Below are positions 25,197-34,985 of a stretch of 64,000 nt of DNA, piece after piece; position 1 is the stretch's first letter, and every line of letters starts with the position of its first letter. The translations under genes were made by a program, and so were the position numbers. Under the pieces are notes generated by a model that was given only the letters and a program-made list of their open reading frames with translations, was not told the DNA's origin and searched no databases. Origin of the DNA: DLAJ01 sp023663615 (GTDB lineage Bacteria > Bacillota > Clostridia > Lachnospirales > Lachnospiraceae); NCBI GenBank assembly GCA_023663615.1, contig JAMPHA010000001.1, positions 620,001 to 684,000 of the forward strand, written 5' to 3'.

Positions 25197-26189
25197 TTAC
25201 CCGCCAAGCATTAAAGTTTCTAAGTCATCGATACCATATTTCCCCAAATTAAAAAAATGCGCTTTTTCATATTCTTCACCCAAAATGACAGCCGCCGCCG
25301 TCCCACTTGTTCTCCCCGCTACTAAATACTTACATTGCGACAAACCGATAATGGACGCTATATAAACCAATGTATTTTCGATTAAGTTTTCTTCATTTTC
25401 TTTATATTCAGCTAAGTATTTACCGTCTGTTGCCTCATACCGCATTGCTTTTGGTAAGATAAGTAAATCGCCATAATACTCAAGAAATTGGTTGCTCATC
25501 TTTTTATCCTCCGTAACCAGAAAAATCTTTGAACAGTTATATTTATTCAAAAATTCCTCTATCTTTTCTCTCAACTCATTAAAATTTGGCTGCACCGGAT
25601 GCTCTGCAGGTTTTAGGTTCGCATAATCTGTTCCTCTTGCTAAAACCCCTAATATTTTTTCACCCTTATATGGTAATATATACTGCGCCATAAATCGATT
25701 TACATATACTTGTGTTTCCTTTGATAATCGTACATGCTTCTTCACAAACTCTCTCCAATACCGAATTGCATCCTTGTTTGTAAAAAAATCCATATCCAAA
25801 CGAGGGCGGGTGGATGATTGCTCACACTCGATTATCTGCACCTCATTCCAATTTTCAACTTCATTCAATACGATTCCTTCTGGCTGCTCGAAGAAATTTT
25901 CCCAAGCGTTATTATTTATATCTTTTTTATATTGATTATCTCCTGTCATCAAGTCCACAATAGGTACGATATTATTACGATAACAGTAATGCATTCCCCC
26001 TAAAGCAGTAATAAAAAAAGAAAAAAGACCTAGATTATGACCTTCTCGTCGAATAATTCCATATTTAATCTTACTGTCATTATGCATTTGTTTCTTTTTA
26101 AGAATCATCCAAAGTCTCCGTTTTACAGCTTTTACTAATTCTATTGGCGAGTATTCTCTATTATAATAAAGCCGCCTGATTGTTCTCAT
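25197..26189 (-). CDS. GT23/O-fucosyltransferase-like putative glycosyltransferase
   Basis: A 330-residue protein with an N-terminal basic helix, then GHNLGLFSFFITALGGMHYC, LGVLARGTDY and KIFLVTEDKKM, and a C-terminal KYLVAGRTSGTAAAVIL. The RGTDY element resembles the H.R.TD/RG.D donor-binding motif of GT23/NodZ/O-fucosyltransferase folds. The same architecture recurs at 38558-39571. Its start overlaps the Wzt gene by 29 bases behind AGGAG. Directly upstream of the GT10-like gene, it may act in the same fucosylation branch; donor identity is inferred. Confidence 0.65.
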   Translation of the reverse strand: MRTIRRLYYNREYSPIELVKAVKRRLWMILKKKQMHNDSKIKYGIIRREGHNLGLFSFFITALGGMHYCYRNNIVPIVDLMTGDNQYKKDINNNAWENFFEQPEGIVLNEVENWNEVQIIECEQSSTRPRLDMDFFTNKDAIRYWREFVKKHVRLSKETQVYVNRFMAQYILPYKGEKILGVLARGTDYANLKPAEHPVQPNFNELREKIEEFLNKYNCSKIFLVTEDKKMSNQFLEYYGDLLILPKAMRYEATDGKYLAEYKENEENLIENTLVYIASIIGLSQCKYLVAGRTSGTAAAVILGEEYEKAHFFNLGKYGIDDLETLMLGG

Positions 26190-27474
26190 CTTGTTTTTCT
26201 CCTAGCGTTTCGATTTGATTCAAATATATGCTTCCCCAATACTTTCGCTCCCATTTAATCTCACTCTTCCTATTTCGAACAATCTCAAAATAAATATTCT
26301 GGTCCGGATGGTCATAACTTCTTCCCGCCCCAAAAGAATTAACCATATAAAATTCAAGCACAAAATAATACTTTCCCTCTACTAAATTAGATATATCAAA
26401 TTCAAATATAGCTTCGTTCTTTGTATTGCTCCCCCCATTCTTAAATGACTTAGACTGTGCCATGCCTACAGGGGTAGAGTCAGCATACTTGACTGGTATA
26501 TACAAATTTAGAAATTTCTCATCGATATTAGAAAACCACGATATTTTAAACCGAATTGTATTAACATCTTCATATATCGGTACTGTACAGCCAAGAAATT
26601 CAAAGGAACTAATCCGTATATCTCTTCCATGATCCATGCTTGGTCTCTTAATCGCACCCAGTTCATAGAATCGTTGCATTTGACTGTTTTCTTTATCCAT
26701 ATATATAGATATTGCTTCCTCTACATTACCGTCAAAAACCATCTTTCCTCTATTTAATACAATACATCTCGTACATAATTGCCTGATTGTACTCATATTA
26801 TGACTCACATACAAAACCGTTTTTTCCTCATTTTTAGAAGAATCCCCCATCCTCCCCAGACACTTCTCCTGAAACTTCATATCCCCTACCGCCAACACCT
26901 CGTCCATAATCATAATATCCGAATCCAGATGCGCCGCCACCGCAAACGCCAGCTTCACATACATTCCCGACGAATATCTCTTTACCGGTGTATCAATAAA
27001 CTGCCTGCATTCCGAAAAGTCTATAATTTCCTCGATCTTTTCGTTAATCTCTGCCTTCGTCATTCCAAGGATCGCACCATTCATATAGATATTCTCCCGC
27101 CCTGTCAACTCAGGGTGGAATCCGGTTCCTACCTCAAGCATACTGGCGATCCGTCCGTTAATACAGATTCTCCCTTCCGTCGGTGCTGTCACACGCGATA
27201 ATAATTTCAGCAGGGTAGATTTTCCTGCCCCATTAGCGCCAATAATCCCAACTGCTTCCCCCTTTTTTACCTCAAAGCTGACATCGTCCAGCGCATAAAA
27301 GGTCTCACCAATTCTGGTCTGATCCGTCCCGATCACTGTGTTGGGATCCTCTTTCCCCCGCTTTCTTGCCCACCAGCTCTGCAGATCCGCAGTCAATGTT
27401 CCGCCGCCAATCGTTCCCAAACGATATTGCTTTTTCAGATTCTCCACTCTAATCGCTATATTTGACATCCTCAA
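26161..27474 (-). CDS. Polysaccharide ABC exporter ATPase with Wzt-like C-terminal domain
   Basis: A 437-residue ATPase: Walker A GANGAGKST (79-87), signature YSSGM (167-171), Walker B IMIMDEV (187-193), all in the Wzt/KpsT/TagH form. Residues about 285-420 form an extra beta-sandwich-like region (ISSFEFLG, FEFDISNLVEGKYYFVLE), matching the Wzt C-terminal domain that recognises a modified chain end before export. The permease gene lies 8 bases upstream. The extra domain suggests that export waits for a terminal cap, for which the FkbM methyltransferases are candidates. Confidence 0.93.
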   Translation of the reverse strand: MRMSNIAIRVENLKKQYRLGTIGGGTLTADLQSWWARKRGKEDPNTVIGTDQTRIGETFYALDDVSFEVKKGEAVGIIGANGAGKSTLLKLLSRVTAPTEGRICINGRIASMLEVGTGFHPELTGRENIYMNGAILGMTKAEINEKIEEIIDFSECRQFIDTPVKRYSSGMYVKLAFAVAAHLDSDIMIMDEVLAVGDMKFQEKCLGRMGDSSKNEEKTVLYVSHNMSTIRQLCTRCIVLNRGKMVFDGNVEEAISIYMDKENSQMQRFYELGAIKRPSMDHGRDIRISSFEFLGCTVPIYEDVNTIRFKISWFSNIDEKFLNLYIPVKYADSTPVGMAQSKSFKNGGSNTKNEAIFEFDISNLVEGKYYFVLEFYMVNSFGAGRSYDHPDQNIYFEIVRNRKSEIKWERKYWGSIYLNQIETLGEKQDENNQAALL

Positions 27475-27482
27475 GCTTTCTC

Positions 27483-28334
27483 CTACACTGTATCCGTGAA
27501 TGTTCTTTCCACTCTGTTAAAGAGCAGTATACCAACCAAAAAGACTCCTGCCGTCGCACACATGCTGACCAGCCAATAAAATCCTTCAAAACTTCCGATC
27601 CCCAAAAGCGCATACCTATAATTCTGTATGATCGCGGACATTGGATTGATTAAAATCAATGCCCTCAACACTCCGCCAACCTCCGACATCGGATATACCA
27701 CAGGCGTTAAATACATCCACAAGTTCAGTCCAAATCCAACCAGTATCGTAAGATCCCGGTATTTTGTCGTCAATGACGATACAATGATACCCACGCCCAA
27801 ACCGAGCAAGGCTGTCTGGATCATCAAAAGCGGTATGATAAAAACCGTGGTATTTATAGGAATCTCATATCCCCTGCACATGTATATGACCATTGTAATG
27901 ATGCTCATCGCAAATATGATAATCATATTTAGCGCAGAATAGATCACCGATGAGATTGGCATGGTAAGCCGCGGGAAATACACCTTCCCCATAATACCCG
28001 CATTCGCTACAAACGTAGAAGACGTCGCATTTACACAGGTAGAAAAGTAATTCCACAGAGTATACCCACACAGATAAAATAGAAAATAGGGCACGCCATC
28101 CGATCCGATACCGGCAATATTACCAAATAGAATCGTTGACACAAACGACGACAGCAGCGGCGCAATGATAAACCACAAAGGTCCCAATATTGTCTGCTTG
28201 TACTGTGCAGAAAAATTTCTTTTCACCAACAAAAAAATCAGGTCCTTATATCGAAAGACTTCTTTTAATCCAAGTTCATACCATTTCCTGTTCGGAGTGA
28301 TTATAACATCCCAATCATTTTCTTTTTCAGGCAT
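27483..28334 (-). CDS. ABC-2 type polysaccharide export permease (Wzm/TagG-like)
   Basis: A 283-residue membrane protein with six predicted helices. The cytoplasmic N-terminus YELGLKEVFRYKDLIFLLVKR and the FSAQYKQTILGPLWFIIAP segment are characteristic of Wzm/TagG permeases. It starts behind AAGGAG and overlaps the preceding GT2 gene by 34 bases. With the Wzt-like ATPase it should move a lipid-linked polymer across the membrane after cytoplasmic synthesis. Confidence 0.93.
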   Translation of the reverse strand: MPEKENDWDVIITPNRKWYELGLKEVFRYKDLIFLLVKRNFSAQYKQTILGPLWFIIAPLLSSFVSTILFGNIAGIGSDGVPYFLFYLCGYTLWNYFSTCVNATSSTFVANAGIMGKVYFPRLTMPISSVIYSALNMIIIFAMSIITMVIYMCRGYEIPINTTVFIIPLLMIQTALLGLGVGIIVSSLTTKYRDLTILVGFGLNLWMYLTPVVYPMSEVGGVLRALILINPMSAIIQNYRYALLGIGSFEGFYWLVSMCATAGVFLVGILLFNRVERTFTDTV

Positions 28335-29359
28335 AACATCTCCTTACCTTTTTTGAGCTTTCTCAGTAATACACCCACAAATTTTGCTTTCTTATCAGTG
28401 TATATCATATATCTGCAATATTTTTGCGGATTTCGATTCAACCTCCGATATCCCTCACAATCTTTAAGGATCTCGCCATAGTCTCTGGCATAGTGTTTGA
28501 AGGACTCTCCAATCCATTGGCAGGTGTCAGTATATCCCTCCGAAATCGATATACTGACAAATTTCCAATGCAGATATGACAGCAATTTCGACGCCGCGCA
28601 GTTGTACTCTCTATCCAGACTCTTTTCTTTCATAAACTCTATTCTATCCAAATATCCGTCAATCGCATCCTGTATCATCCTTCGCGTCTCCATATGCATA
28701 ATGCTGTTCTTTCGCTGCACATAGTAGTATAATGCTGTATCCATATAAGTAACCTTAGAACAATTATACAACTCCTTATGAATCACATACACATCTTCGT
28801 GAACACGCCCATCCGGATATTCTATTCCGCGCATTACGCTATTCTTATATAATTTATTCCACTGCACCACCGTGGCAATATCGTCCTCATCAGACAACCT
28901 GATAAAAACGTCCCTTCCCTCCAGGCATGTATATCCGCCCTGTAAATGTTCGTTACTCGGAAATCGGAAATCTTCCAGTTCCCCTTTGTCAATCTTACAA
29001 ATTTCTGATACTACCATATCCGAATCTGTCTCTACCAATCTTTCCAGCATTCGCTCATACATCGTTGGATGAACAAAATCATCACTGTCTACAAATGCAA
29101 TATAGTCTCCTGCCGCCGCCCTTAAACCGACATTGCGCGCAGAAGATAGACCTCCATTCCTCTTATGGATCACGTGAATCCGGCGGTCTTTTTGCTTATA
29201 ATGATCACAAATATCACCGGAAGAATCCGTCGATCCATCATCTACCAATATAATCTCCAGATTTGTATATGTTTGGGAGACAACGGAATCCAAGCATCTT
29301 TCTATATATTTTTCCACATTATATACCGGGATAATAACACTGATCAATCCGTCTGACAT
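28301..29359 (-). CDS. GT2 glycosyltransferase
   Basis: A 352-residue inverting GT-A enzyme: ISVIIPVYNVEKYIERCLDS, VDDGSTD (about 39-45), NGGLSSARNVGL and metal-binding DSDD at 91-94. The C-terminal half is helical and specific to exopolysaccharide enzymes of the EpsH/EpsJ kind. Its 3' end overlaps the Wzm gene start, indicating translational coupling with export. Sugar unknown. Confidence 0.88.
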   Translation of the reverse strand: MSDGLISVIIPVYNVEKYIERCLDSVVSQTYTNLEIILVDDGSTDSSGDICDHYKQKDRRIHVIHKRNGGLSSARNVGLRAAAGDYIAFVDSDDFVHPTMYERMLERLVETDSDMVVSEICKIDKGELEDFRFPSNEHLQGGYTCLEGRDVFIRLSDEDDIATVVQWNKLYKNSVMRGIEYPDGRVHEDVYVIHKELYNCSKVTYMDTALYYYVQRKNSIMHMETRRMIQDAIDGYLDRIEFMKEKSLDREYNCAASKLLSYLHWKFVSISISEGYTDTCQWIGESFKHYARDYGEILKDCEGYRRLNRNPQKYCRYMIYTDKKAKFVGVLLRKLKKGKEMLCLKKKMIGML

Positions 29360-29361
29360 TT

Positions 29362-30477
29362 TCAGTCCACCAATCGCAATACTTTCTTGATTCTCTGTAT
29401 CCGCTGTTCCCCCAAAAGATCACGCACCATTCGAGCCGCCCGGTTCAAAGTCTCTTGTTTTTTAGTTGTATAGCGGTAATACCAAATCACTTTTGCCACT
29501 TTCCCATCCAACAGATATTGAAAAAAACGCCGCTCCTGTTCTAAGGGAATTTTCTGAATAACAGCCTTAACAGGAATCCTAAAATGAGAATCCTTGGAAA
29601 TATTCTTCATTTTATTCATGATCTCCCTACATGTTCCGTACCGATGATGCTCGTTTCCCGCACACCGTCGCAAATAATTATACAAGATCAAGCTGCTCTC
29701 CAGATCAAACGTCTCTTGGATCGACTGTCCATATCGCCGATATACTTCCCGTGCCACGCTTAGCGTATATGCTGTCTTCTCATACTCCATCGAGTCAAAG
29801 CGGATAGACGTGGACTGGGCGTTTCTGCGGTAATGATAAAAGCACTTATGTGTAATAACAACTCTTTTCGCCGTGATAAAAGGAGGATATGTATACACCA
29901 AATCCTCCCATAAATGAATATGCAGCGGCAATTTGGTCACAAATGGTATCAATAATGCTCTGCGATAAATCTTATTACATACACTCATAATAATCCCAAC
30001 GGTGTTTTGCTCCCTATGAAAAAGCATATTTGCACATAAGTTTTCCTTCTCCTCTCCCGCATAAAGCCCCTCCGGCAATAGATCATGGCTGATCTCCTCT
30101 GATTCATTTCTGATAAATCCACTTGTAATAATATCCGCTCTGTTCTCCAACAAAAGCCCATACAACGTTTCATACATGTCCGTATCAATCCAGTCGTCAC
30201 TGTCCACAAATGTGATATATTCACCCTTTGCTGCCAATATCCCATCTCGGCGGGCATAACAAGCGCCTTCATTGGCTTTCCGGATGACACGGACACGGCT
30301 GTCCTTTCGCGCATATGCATCGCAGATCCGTCCTGAATGATCAGTAGAACCATCATCCACCAGTATGAGCTCCAATTCCGTATACTTTTGCTGTAAGATA
30401 CTCTCAACGGACGCGGCCAAATATTGTTCATTATTGTACACCGGAACGACTACCGATAATAATTGTTTTTCTTCCAA
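29362..30477 (-). CDS. GT2 glycosyltransferase
   Basis: A 371-residue GT-A enzyme with LSVVVPVYNNEQYL, VDDGSTDHSG, NEGACYARRDGI and DSDD at about 92-95, followed by a long helical C-terminal domain. The start is a TTG placed six bases after AGGAG. It lies two bases upstream of the next GT2 gene. A likely sequential transferase for the same repeat unit. Confidence 0.87.
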   Translation of the reverse strand: MEEKQLLSVVVPVYNNEQYLAASVESILQQKYTELELILVDDGSTDHSGRICDAYARKDSRVRVIRKANEGACYARRDGILAAKGEYITFVDSDDWIDTDMYETLYGLLLENRADIITSGFIRNESEEISHDLLPEGLYAGEEKENLCANMLFHREQNTVGIIMSVCNKIYRRALLIPFVTKLPLHIHLWEDLVYTYPPFITAKRVVITHKCFYHYRRNAQSTSIRFDSMEYEKTAYTLSVAREVYRRYGQSIQETFDLESSLILYNYLRRCAGNEHHRYGTCREIMNKMKNISKDSHFRIPVKAVIQKIPLEQERRFFQYLLDGKVAKVIWYYRYTTKKQETLNRAARMVRDLLGEQRIQRIKKVLRLVD

Positions 30478-30489
30478 CTTCTGCTCCTA

Positions 30490-31851
30490 CTATTTAAAAT
30501 TTCTGCGCCGAATCAATCGCAGGACTGCTCGGGGTACTTTTAGCACCTTTTCTCCCACCTGATATTCAAAAGAACTTTTTAGACGACAATCCGTTCCTGA
30601 ACGCAACGTATTCAACAGCATGGTCAACACCAGATCGTCCGGTTGCCTTTTTGATGTCTCAACCTCCTGTCGGGAAAGCTCCGCCAAAATTTTTCTCCAT
30701 TTCGCTGTATGATCATATCTGCAAAGCTCGGTAAAACTTTCTTTTGCTTCATCCTCCATTCTGCAACGCAGCGTGACATCAAGAAGCACTTTGCATAGTT
30801 CTGCGGCCATCGTCCTGATGTTGCCAATCTGCACTGTCTTGATCCCCTTGCCATCCTTTCCTAACGACAGATACGGCAATGAATACATCACATATGCTCT
30901 TCCATATGCTTTGCTTTCTACTAAGACAGTCGGATATCCTTCCCTTACCGAGGTCATCAGCACTACAGCGCAATTCCTGTAGTACTCTCCCACCTCTGTC
31001 CGGTATCCATAAAAATGCACGGAATCCTCAATTGCTAACTCTTTGCAAAGCCGCTTTGCATTTTCCTCATCCGGCGCGTCCCCTTTTCCTACGACATCAA
31101 GTTCCGCATCCGGTATCTTTTTCTTTACTTCTGCAAATATTCTTAACGCATCATTGAAACGTTTTACCGGAGCGATCCTGCCGATCCAAAGGATATGGCG
31201 GTTTTCACCCCCGCTGTGGTCAGGATGGACTTCTCTAAGCTCCTTTGCAATGGGATTCGCCAGCTGCGTCACATTACATCCACACAATCTATAGAATTGC
31301 TCATCTGTATCTGATAATGAGATTATCTTGTCGGCTAACGCAAACACGCGGTTCAAAGCCAGCGCATAATCACTGGCACCCGTATAGACTGCCGTGAAAT
31401 GATTATGCGTATAGATTACAAACGGAATATGATGGGATTTTACTAATAACAATTCCCACAATACCGCATCGCTTTCCCACCTGTTCTGAATAAATATGTC
31501 CACCCTCCCGACACAAATCTCACGCTCTAACTTATGCAGTCTCGCCTGCATATCATCGGCAGCCGGGAGAATAACTCTCCGCACTTCTTTGGGATAATCG
31601 TAGTCCTGCGGAGTTTGTTCCTCATCCGTAAAGAGAATTACTTTATAATTCATATCTGTCCAAATATACAGCAGACTGGAGAGTACTCTTTCCACCCCGC
31701 CGTTGTACATACGGCGATACGCCACCCCGATTGTCCTTATCGTATTTTCTTTCCTTCGCAAAAGCTCCCTATGACATTCATAATATTCTAAAACCGCAGA
31801 TAGATCATTCTTTTTATACATCTTATAGATTGCATCGGCAAACTCTGACAT
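30490..31851 (-). CDS. GT4 glycosyltransferase
   Basis: A 453-residue GT-B enzyme. The N-terminal part contains TIGVAYRRMYNGGVERVLS, the acceptor loop of GT4 enzymes. The C-terminal domain has HILWIGRIAPVKRFNDAL, VHFYGYRTEV and SVREGYPTVLVESKA, the E-x7-E donor site. It abuts the GT2 genes on both sides with one to twelve bases between. Donor unknown. Confidence 0.88.
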   Translation of the reverse strand: MSEFADAIYKMYKKNDLSAVLEYYECHRELLRRKENTIRTIGVAYRRMYNGGVERVLSSLLYIWTDMNYKVILFTDEEQTPQDYDYPKEVRRVILPAADDMQARLHKLEREICVGRVDIFIQNRWESDAVLWELLLVKSHHIPFVIYTHNHFTAVYTGASDYALALNRVFALADKIISLSDTDEQFYRLCGCNVTQLANPIAKELREVHPDHSGGENRHILWIGRIAPVKRFNDALRIFAEVKKKIPDAELDVVGKGDAPDEENAKRLCKELAIEDSVHFYGYRTEVGEYYRNCAVVLMTSVREGYPTVLVESKAYGRAYVMYSLPYLSLGKDGKGIKTVQIGNIRTMAAELCKVLLDVTLRCRMEDEAKESFTELCRYDHTAKWRKILAELSRQEVETSKRQPDDLVLTMLLNTLRSGTDCRLKSSFEYQVGEKVLKVPRAVLRLIRRRNFK

Positions 31852-31852
31852 A

Positions 31853-32749
31853 TCATCGCACCATCCTTATCCACGCTTTCAAAATCTGTATCACAAGACC
31901 AATGTCTTTTTGATATAATTGCTCTCCATAACATATATGCGCCAGATCGTTCAAACGCCCTTTATTAATCTTTCTAATACAATGCCAGCCTTTGGGGAAA
32001 TTCAGTTTTTTCAAATCCGTGATCGCGTTAATGACCGTAAGATAATCCTGCGCCTTTCTCAGATCAAAGCTTGTCCCTGTGATCGATGTATCCCTGCAGC
32101 GTCTTTGGTAAAAGCGTTCTGGCAGGTACATGACTCGCTCTGCCAGCATCATAATATGGCAATGAAACTCATTATCTTCGAAATATACCCGCGGAAGAAA
32201 CTGCACATCATTTTTTATCAAAAACGAACGCAGACAATACACAAGCCAGGCAGGCGGCTGATAGATTCCCCTCTGATAACATTCACCGATAAAATCGATT
32301 CCGGAACATACCGCATCCCTGTCTCTGTACATTTCATGTCGGTCGTAGTCTTTTGGATATATGATCCGCCCACTTTTCGTATCCTCAAACGCCAAGGCAT
32401 CAAACAAAAGCACATCCAGCCGGTTTTCTTCCGCATACCGATAACATATTTCCAACGTATCTTGCAGAATGTAGTCATCGGAATCCAAAAAATATACATA
32501 TTTTCCGGTTGCTCTTTTCAATCCAACATTTCTCGTATACCCCAGACCATGATTTTCTTGTGACAATACGACCAGGTCAGGATACCGCTCCTGCATTCTT
32601 AACAGAATCTCATAACTGTTATCCGTCGAACCATCATTGACGGCAATTACCTCAATTTCCCGCAAAGTCTGATGATAGACACTCTCAATACACTCCTCCA
32701 CATATGCACTTGTATTATAGACCGGTATGATTACAGACGTCTTGATCAT
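31853..32749 (-). CDS. GT2 glycosyltransferase
   Basis: About 298 residues from the ATG at 32749, chosen because GGAGG lies five bases upstream and the domain begins at once with IKTSVIIPVYNTSAYVEEC; the ORF extension to 32908 overlaps the GT10 gene. Motifs: VNDGSTDNSYE, NHGLGYTRNVGLKRATGKY and the DSDDYI metal site, then a helical C-terminus of the WaaB/EpsJ kind. It follows the GT10-like fucosyltransferase gene. Confidence 0.88.
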   Translation of the reverse strand: MIKTSVIIPVYNTSAYVEECIESVYHQTLREIEVIAVNDGSTDNSYEILLRMQERYPDLVVLSQENHGLGYTRNVGLKRATGKYVYFLDSDDYILQDTLEICYRYAEENRLDVLLFDALAFEDTKSGRIIYPKDYDRHEMYRDRDAVCSGIDFIGECYQRGIYQPPAWLVYCLRSFLIKNDVQFLPRVYFEDNEFHCHIMMLAERVMYLPERFYQRRCRDTSITGTSFDLRKAQDYLTVINAITDLKKLNFPKGWHCIRKINKGRLNDLAHICYGEQLYQKDIGLVIQILKAWIRMVR

Positions 32750-32823
32750 ATGCCCTCCGTATGACAGTTCCCGCATGATATTCCATCCTTCAGGGAACCG
32801 TCTGCCGCAATGTGCTTTCTGAA

Positions 32824-33786
32824 TTACCGTCTTATTACATATCTTCTGATTTTCTCCCTTACACCGCGGCAGCTTTCCACCAGCCCAAGTTCGTAATTTT
32901 TTCCCCACATTGTTTTCTTACTATTCCGGCGATATTTCTCTTCTTCTGTGGAAGCAAAGATGTTATCGAAAAAACTCATAATTTTCACTTCATAATTCAG
33001 TTCCGCCTCGCGCCCCGGAATGAAGATCGGCTCCTTCGCAATCCTTAAATACTCCTCGACATGTTCATCCAAATAAAGGATATACTCAATACACGCGCCC
33101 ATGGTTGGGAATTTCGTTACATCAATAAATGCTTTGGAATTAAAATCATTCTCAACATAATTTCCTCCATAATAAATCGGCACGCTCCCAGATGCCCATG
33201 CCTGCACGATCTTCTCCGTAACATATCCATCCATGATAGAATTTTCGAATGCGATCGTGAATTTATACTGTTTCTGAAACTCCACCTTGTGTTCCACATT
33301 TTTACCATCCGGCATGTTGTTCAAATATCTGCCTGCTGAATCCACTCTCTTTCTTGCAGACAATTTCCTAAAAAATGCTTCCCTCTCCGGCATTCCGTCC
33401 CTATTTGACACAATAAAATCGCAAAATCGCTCTTTTCCTAAATAGAACTCATCCGGCAACTCATGCTTATGCTTCGCCATTTCAAATTGCTCTGTTTCTA
33501 AGGCATACAAAGGTACCCTCAAATATCTATCGCCAAAGCTGATTCGGTCAAATCCCATCGCGTAATCATAGACATTAAAATCCGGTGCGACCGCCTCGCC
33601 TGTATAAAAAATTCTGGGACAATCATATTTTAAATAATCATGTCCAAAAGGTCCGCAGATAACATAATCAGGATTCTCATTATCCGTAACAATGTCATAC
33701 TTTTTTTTCAGCATTCTGACCAGACGAAACCAGTCCGGATTAAAACGATCCCACATATCCGCGTATGCAAACCTGATGATTCCCAT
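32824..33786 (-). CDS. GT10 fucosyltransferase-like protein
   Basis: About 320 residues from MGIIRFAYADMW (start 33786 behind AAGGGAAG). It shows the canonical GT10 donor motif FENSIMDGYVTEKIVQAW with SGSVPIYYG, plus PDFNVYDYAMGFD and RYLNNMPDG. The family transfers L-fucose from GDP-fucose, usually to GlcNAc O-3 or O-4, and in host-associated bacteria can create Lewis-type structures. It is better conserved at the donor site than its paralogue at 24061-25029. Confidence 0.9.
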   Translation of the reverse strand: MGIIRFAYADMWDRFNPDWFRLVRMLKKKYDIVTDNENPDYVICGPFGHDYLKYDCPRIFYTGEAVAPDFNVYDYAMGFDRISFGDRYLRVPLYALETEQFEMAKHKHELPDEFYLGKERFCDFIVSNRDGMPEREAFFRKLSARKRVDSAGRYLNNMPDGKNVEHKVEFQKQYKFTIAFENSIMDGYVTEKIVQAWASGSVPIYYGGNYVENDFNSKAFIDVTKFPTMGACIEYILYLDEHVEEYLRIAKEPIFIPGREAELNYEVKIMSFFDNIFASTEEEKYRRNSKKTMWGKNYELGLVESCRGVREKIRRYVIRR

Positions 33787-33813
33787 TGTCACTTCCCTTG
33801 TGTTATTCACCCC

Positions 33814-33839
33814 GCTGCAAACAGTCCCTGTTTAGCAGC
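33814..33839. repeat. Short inverted repeat upstream of the second GT10 gene
   Basis: GCTGCAAACAG and CTGTTTAGCAGC pair with one bulged base around a 3-base loop. No T run follows on either strand, so it is not an obvious terminator; it could be an mRNA hairpin in the space before the GT10 gene. Confidence 0.3.
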
Positions 33840-33876
33840 CTCATTCACATTAAATAGGTTTATTTTAGTACAAACA

Positions 33877-34884
33877 CTACTTCCCATAAGAACATTTCCC
33901 GCTGACGCCCATCTTTTTCATAAAGAACTCCACACCTGCAATCGCACAAATATAATAGTTGTACACAAAGTGTAGCAAAAAGTCCGGATGCCTATACTTA
34001 ATCGCCAATCTTATCGAATCAAATACCGGACCAATCACAGACAGCGAATATAAGATAAATAGCAGCTTGCGCTTCCGCAATTTTTTACTGTACCGTGCCT
34101 TCAAACTATATCCTGATTGTTCTATATGATTTAGATTCGTATAGATTTTGAACCGTTGCTTTTTTAAGTATTCTCTAAACGATGCAGCGGAATAGTGGAT
34201 AATATTATCATTGGGTATCATGCCTGCTTTATGTGTTGCATTTATCATCTGCATAAATATCGACGTGGCAAACTCCTGAGTCGTTACCCTGTCCCCATAC
34301 AATTCCCTTGCCTTTTTCAGGCTTACCATAGTACAGCCGCCGTCCCCTATGGGTACAATATCATTTTCCGTATATTGATACACATTCCCTTGTTTTGACC
34401 TTCTGATTAAATGGCGCCGATTCTGTTCCACACAAGAGTATCTTTTTTGATAAACGATATAGCTGAACGGATCGGATACCATATTCAAATATGCGCAGCA
34501 CAAGCCGCATCCTTGCCCGGGAACGAGTTTATCTGTTATGAAACAAAACACATCCGGATTATTGGCAAAAAATTTCATTCTATCAGCCAATTGCTCTTTA
34601 CCGCACCACACCTCGTCGGAATCCTGCTCAATGACATACTCGCCATGCGCATATGCAAAACCGATCCTTTTTGCTACCTCCGGCACCTTTTCCGGATTTT
34701 TCAAAATAATCGCACCATATTTTCGGGCAATTTGAACGGTTTCATCGGTTGAACCGCCATCTATCACTAATATCTCTATTGCATTTTGGTCTATTGTCTG
34801 CTTTCTGATAGACCGCAACGCCCGCTCTATAGTCTTTTCTGAATTGTAAGCCGGCATCACTATTGTTATTTTAATATTCTGCAT
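33877..34884 (-). CDS. GT2 glycosyltransferase
   Basis: A 335-residue GT-A enzyme: ITIVMPAYNSEKTIERAL, VIDGGSTDET, KVPEVAKRIGFAYAHGEY and a QDSDEVW metal site in place of the more common DSDD. The C-terminal 100 residues include one or two hydrophobic segments, suggesting membrane association. It is a paralogue of 41213-42265, which has DHDEVM at the same place. Both may belong to a distinct subgroup with an extended C-terminus. Confidence 0.85.
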   Translation of the reverse strand: MQNIKITIVMPAYNSEKTIERALRSIRKQTIDQNAIEILVIDGGSTDETVQIARKYGAIILKNPEKVPEVAKRIGFAYAHGEYVIEQDSDEVWCGKEQLADRMKFFANNPDVFCFITDKLVPGQGCGLCCAYLNMVSDPFSYIVYQKRYSCVEQNRRHLIRRSKQGNVYQYTENDIVPIGDGGCTMVSLKKARELYGDRVTTQEFATSIFMQMINATHKAGMIPNDNIIHYSAASFREYLKKQRFKIYTNLNHIEQSGYSLKARYSKKLRKRKLLFILYSLSVIGPVFDSIRLAIKYRHPDFLLHFVYNYYICAIAGVEFFMKKMGVSGKCSYGK

Positions 34885-34985
34885 AAATTTCCGTTCCCTT
34901 TATAATCCATAATGTCTGTGGGCCTCCTCAAATACAAAAAGCTACCAAACTAACACACTGAGACGCTATTTCAACCCATTCCACA

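Noticed and set aside
31919..32563. A 214-residue + strand reading frame
   Set aside because: Antisense shadow of a GT2 gene with an intact DSDD motif; no ribosome site or family resemblance.
33814..33839. Hairpin as intrinsic terminator
   Set aside because: No T run on either strand after the stem; kept only as a low-confidence repeat.
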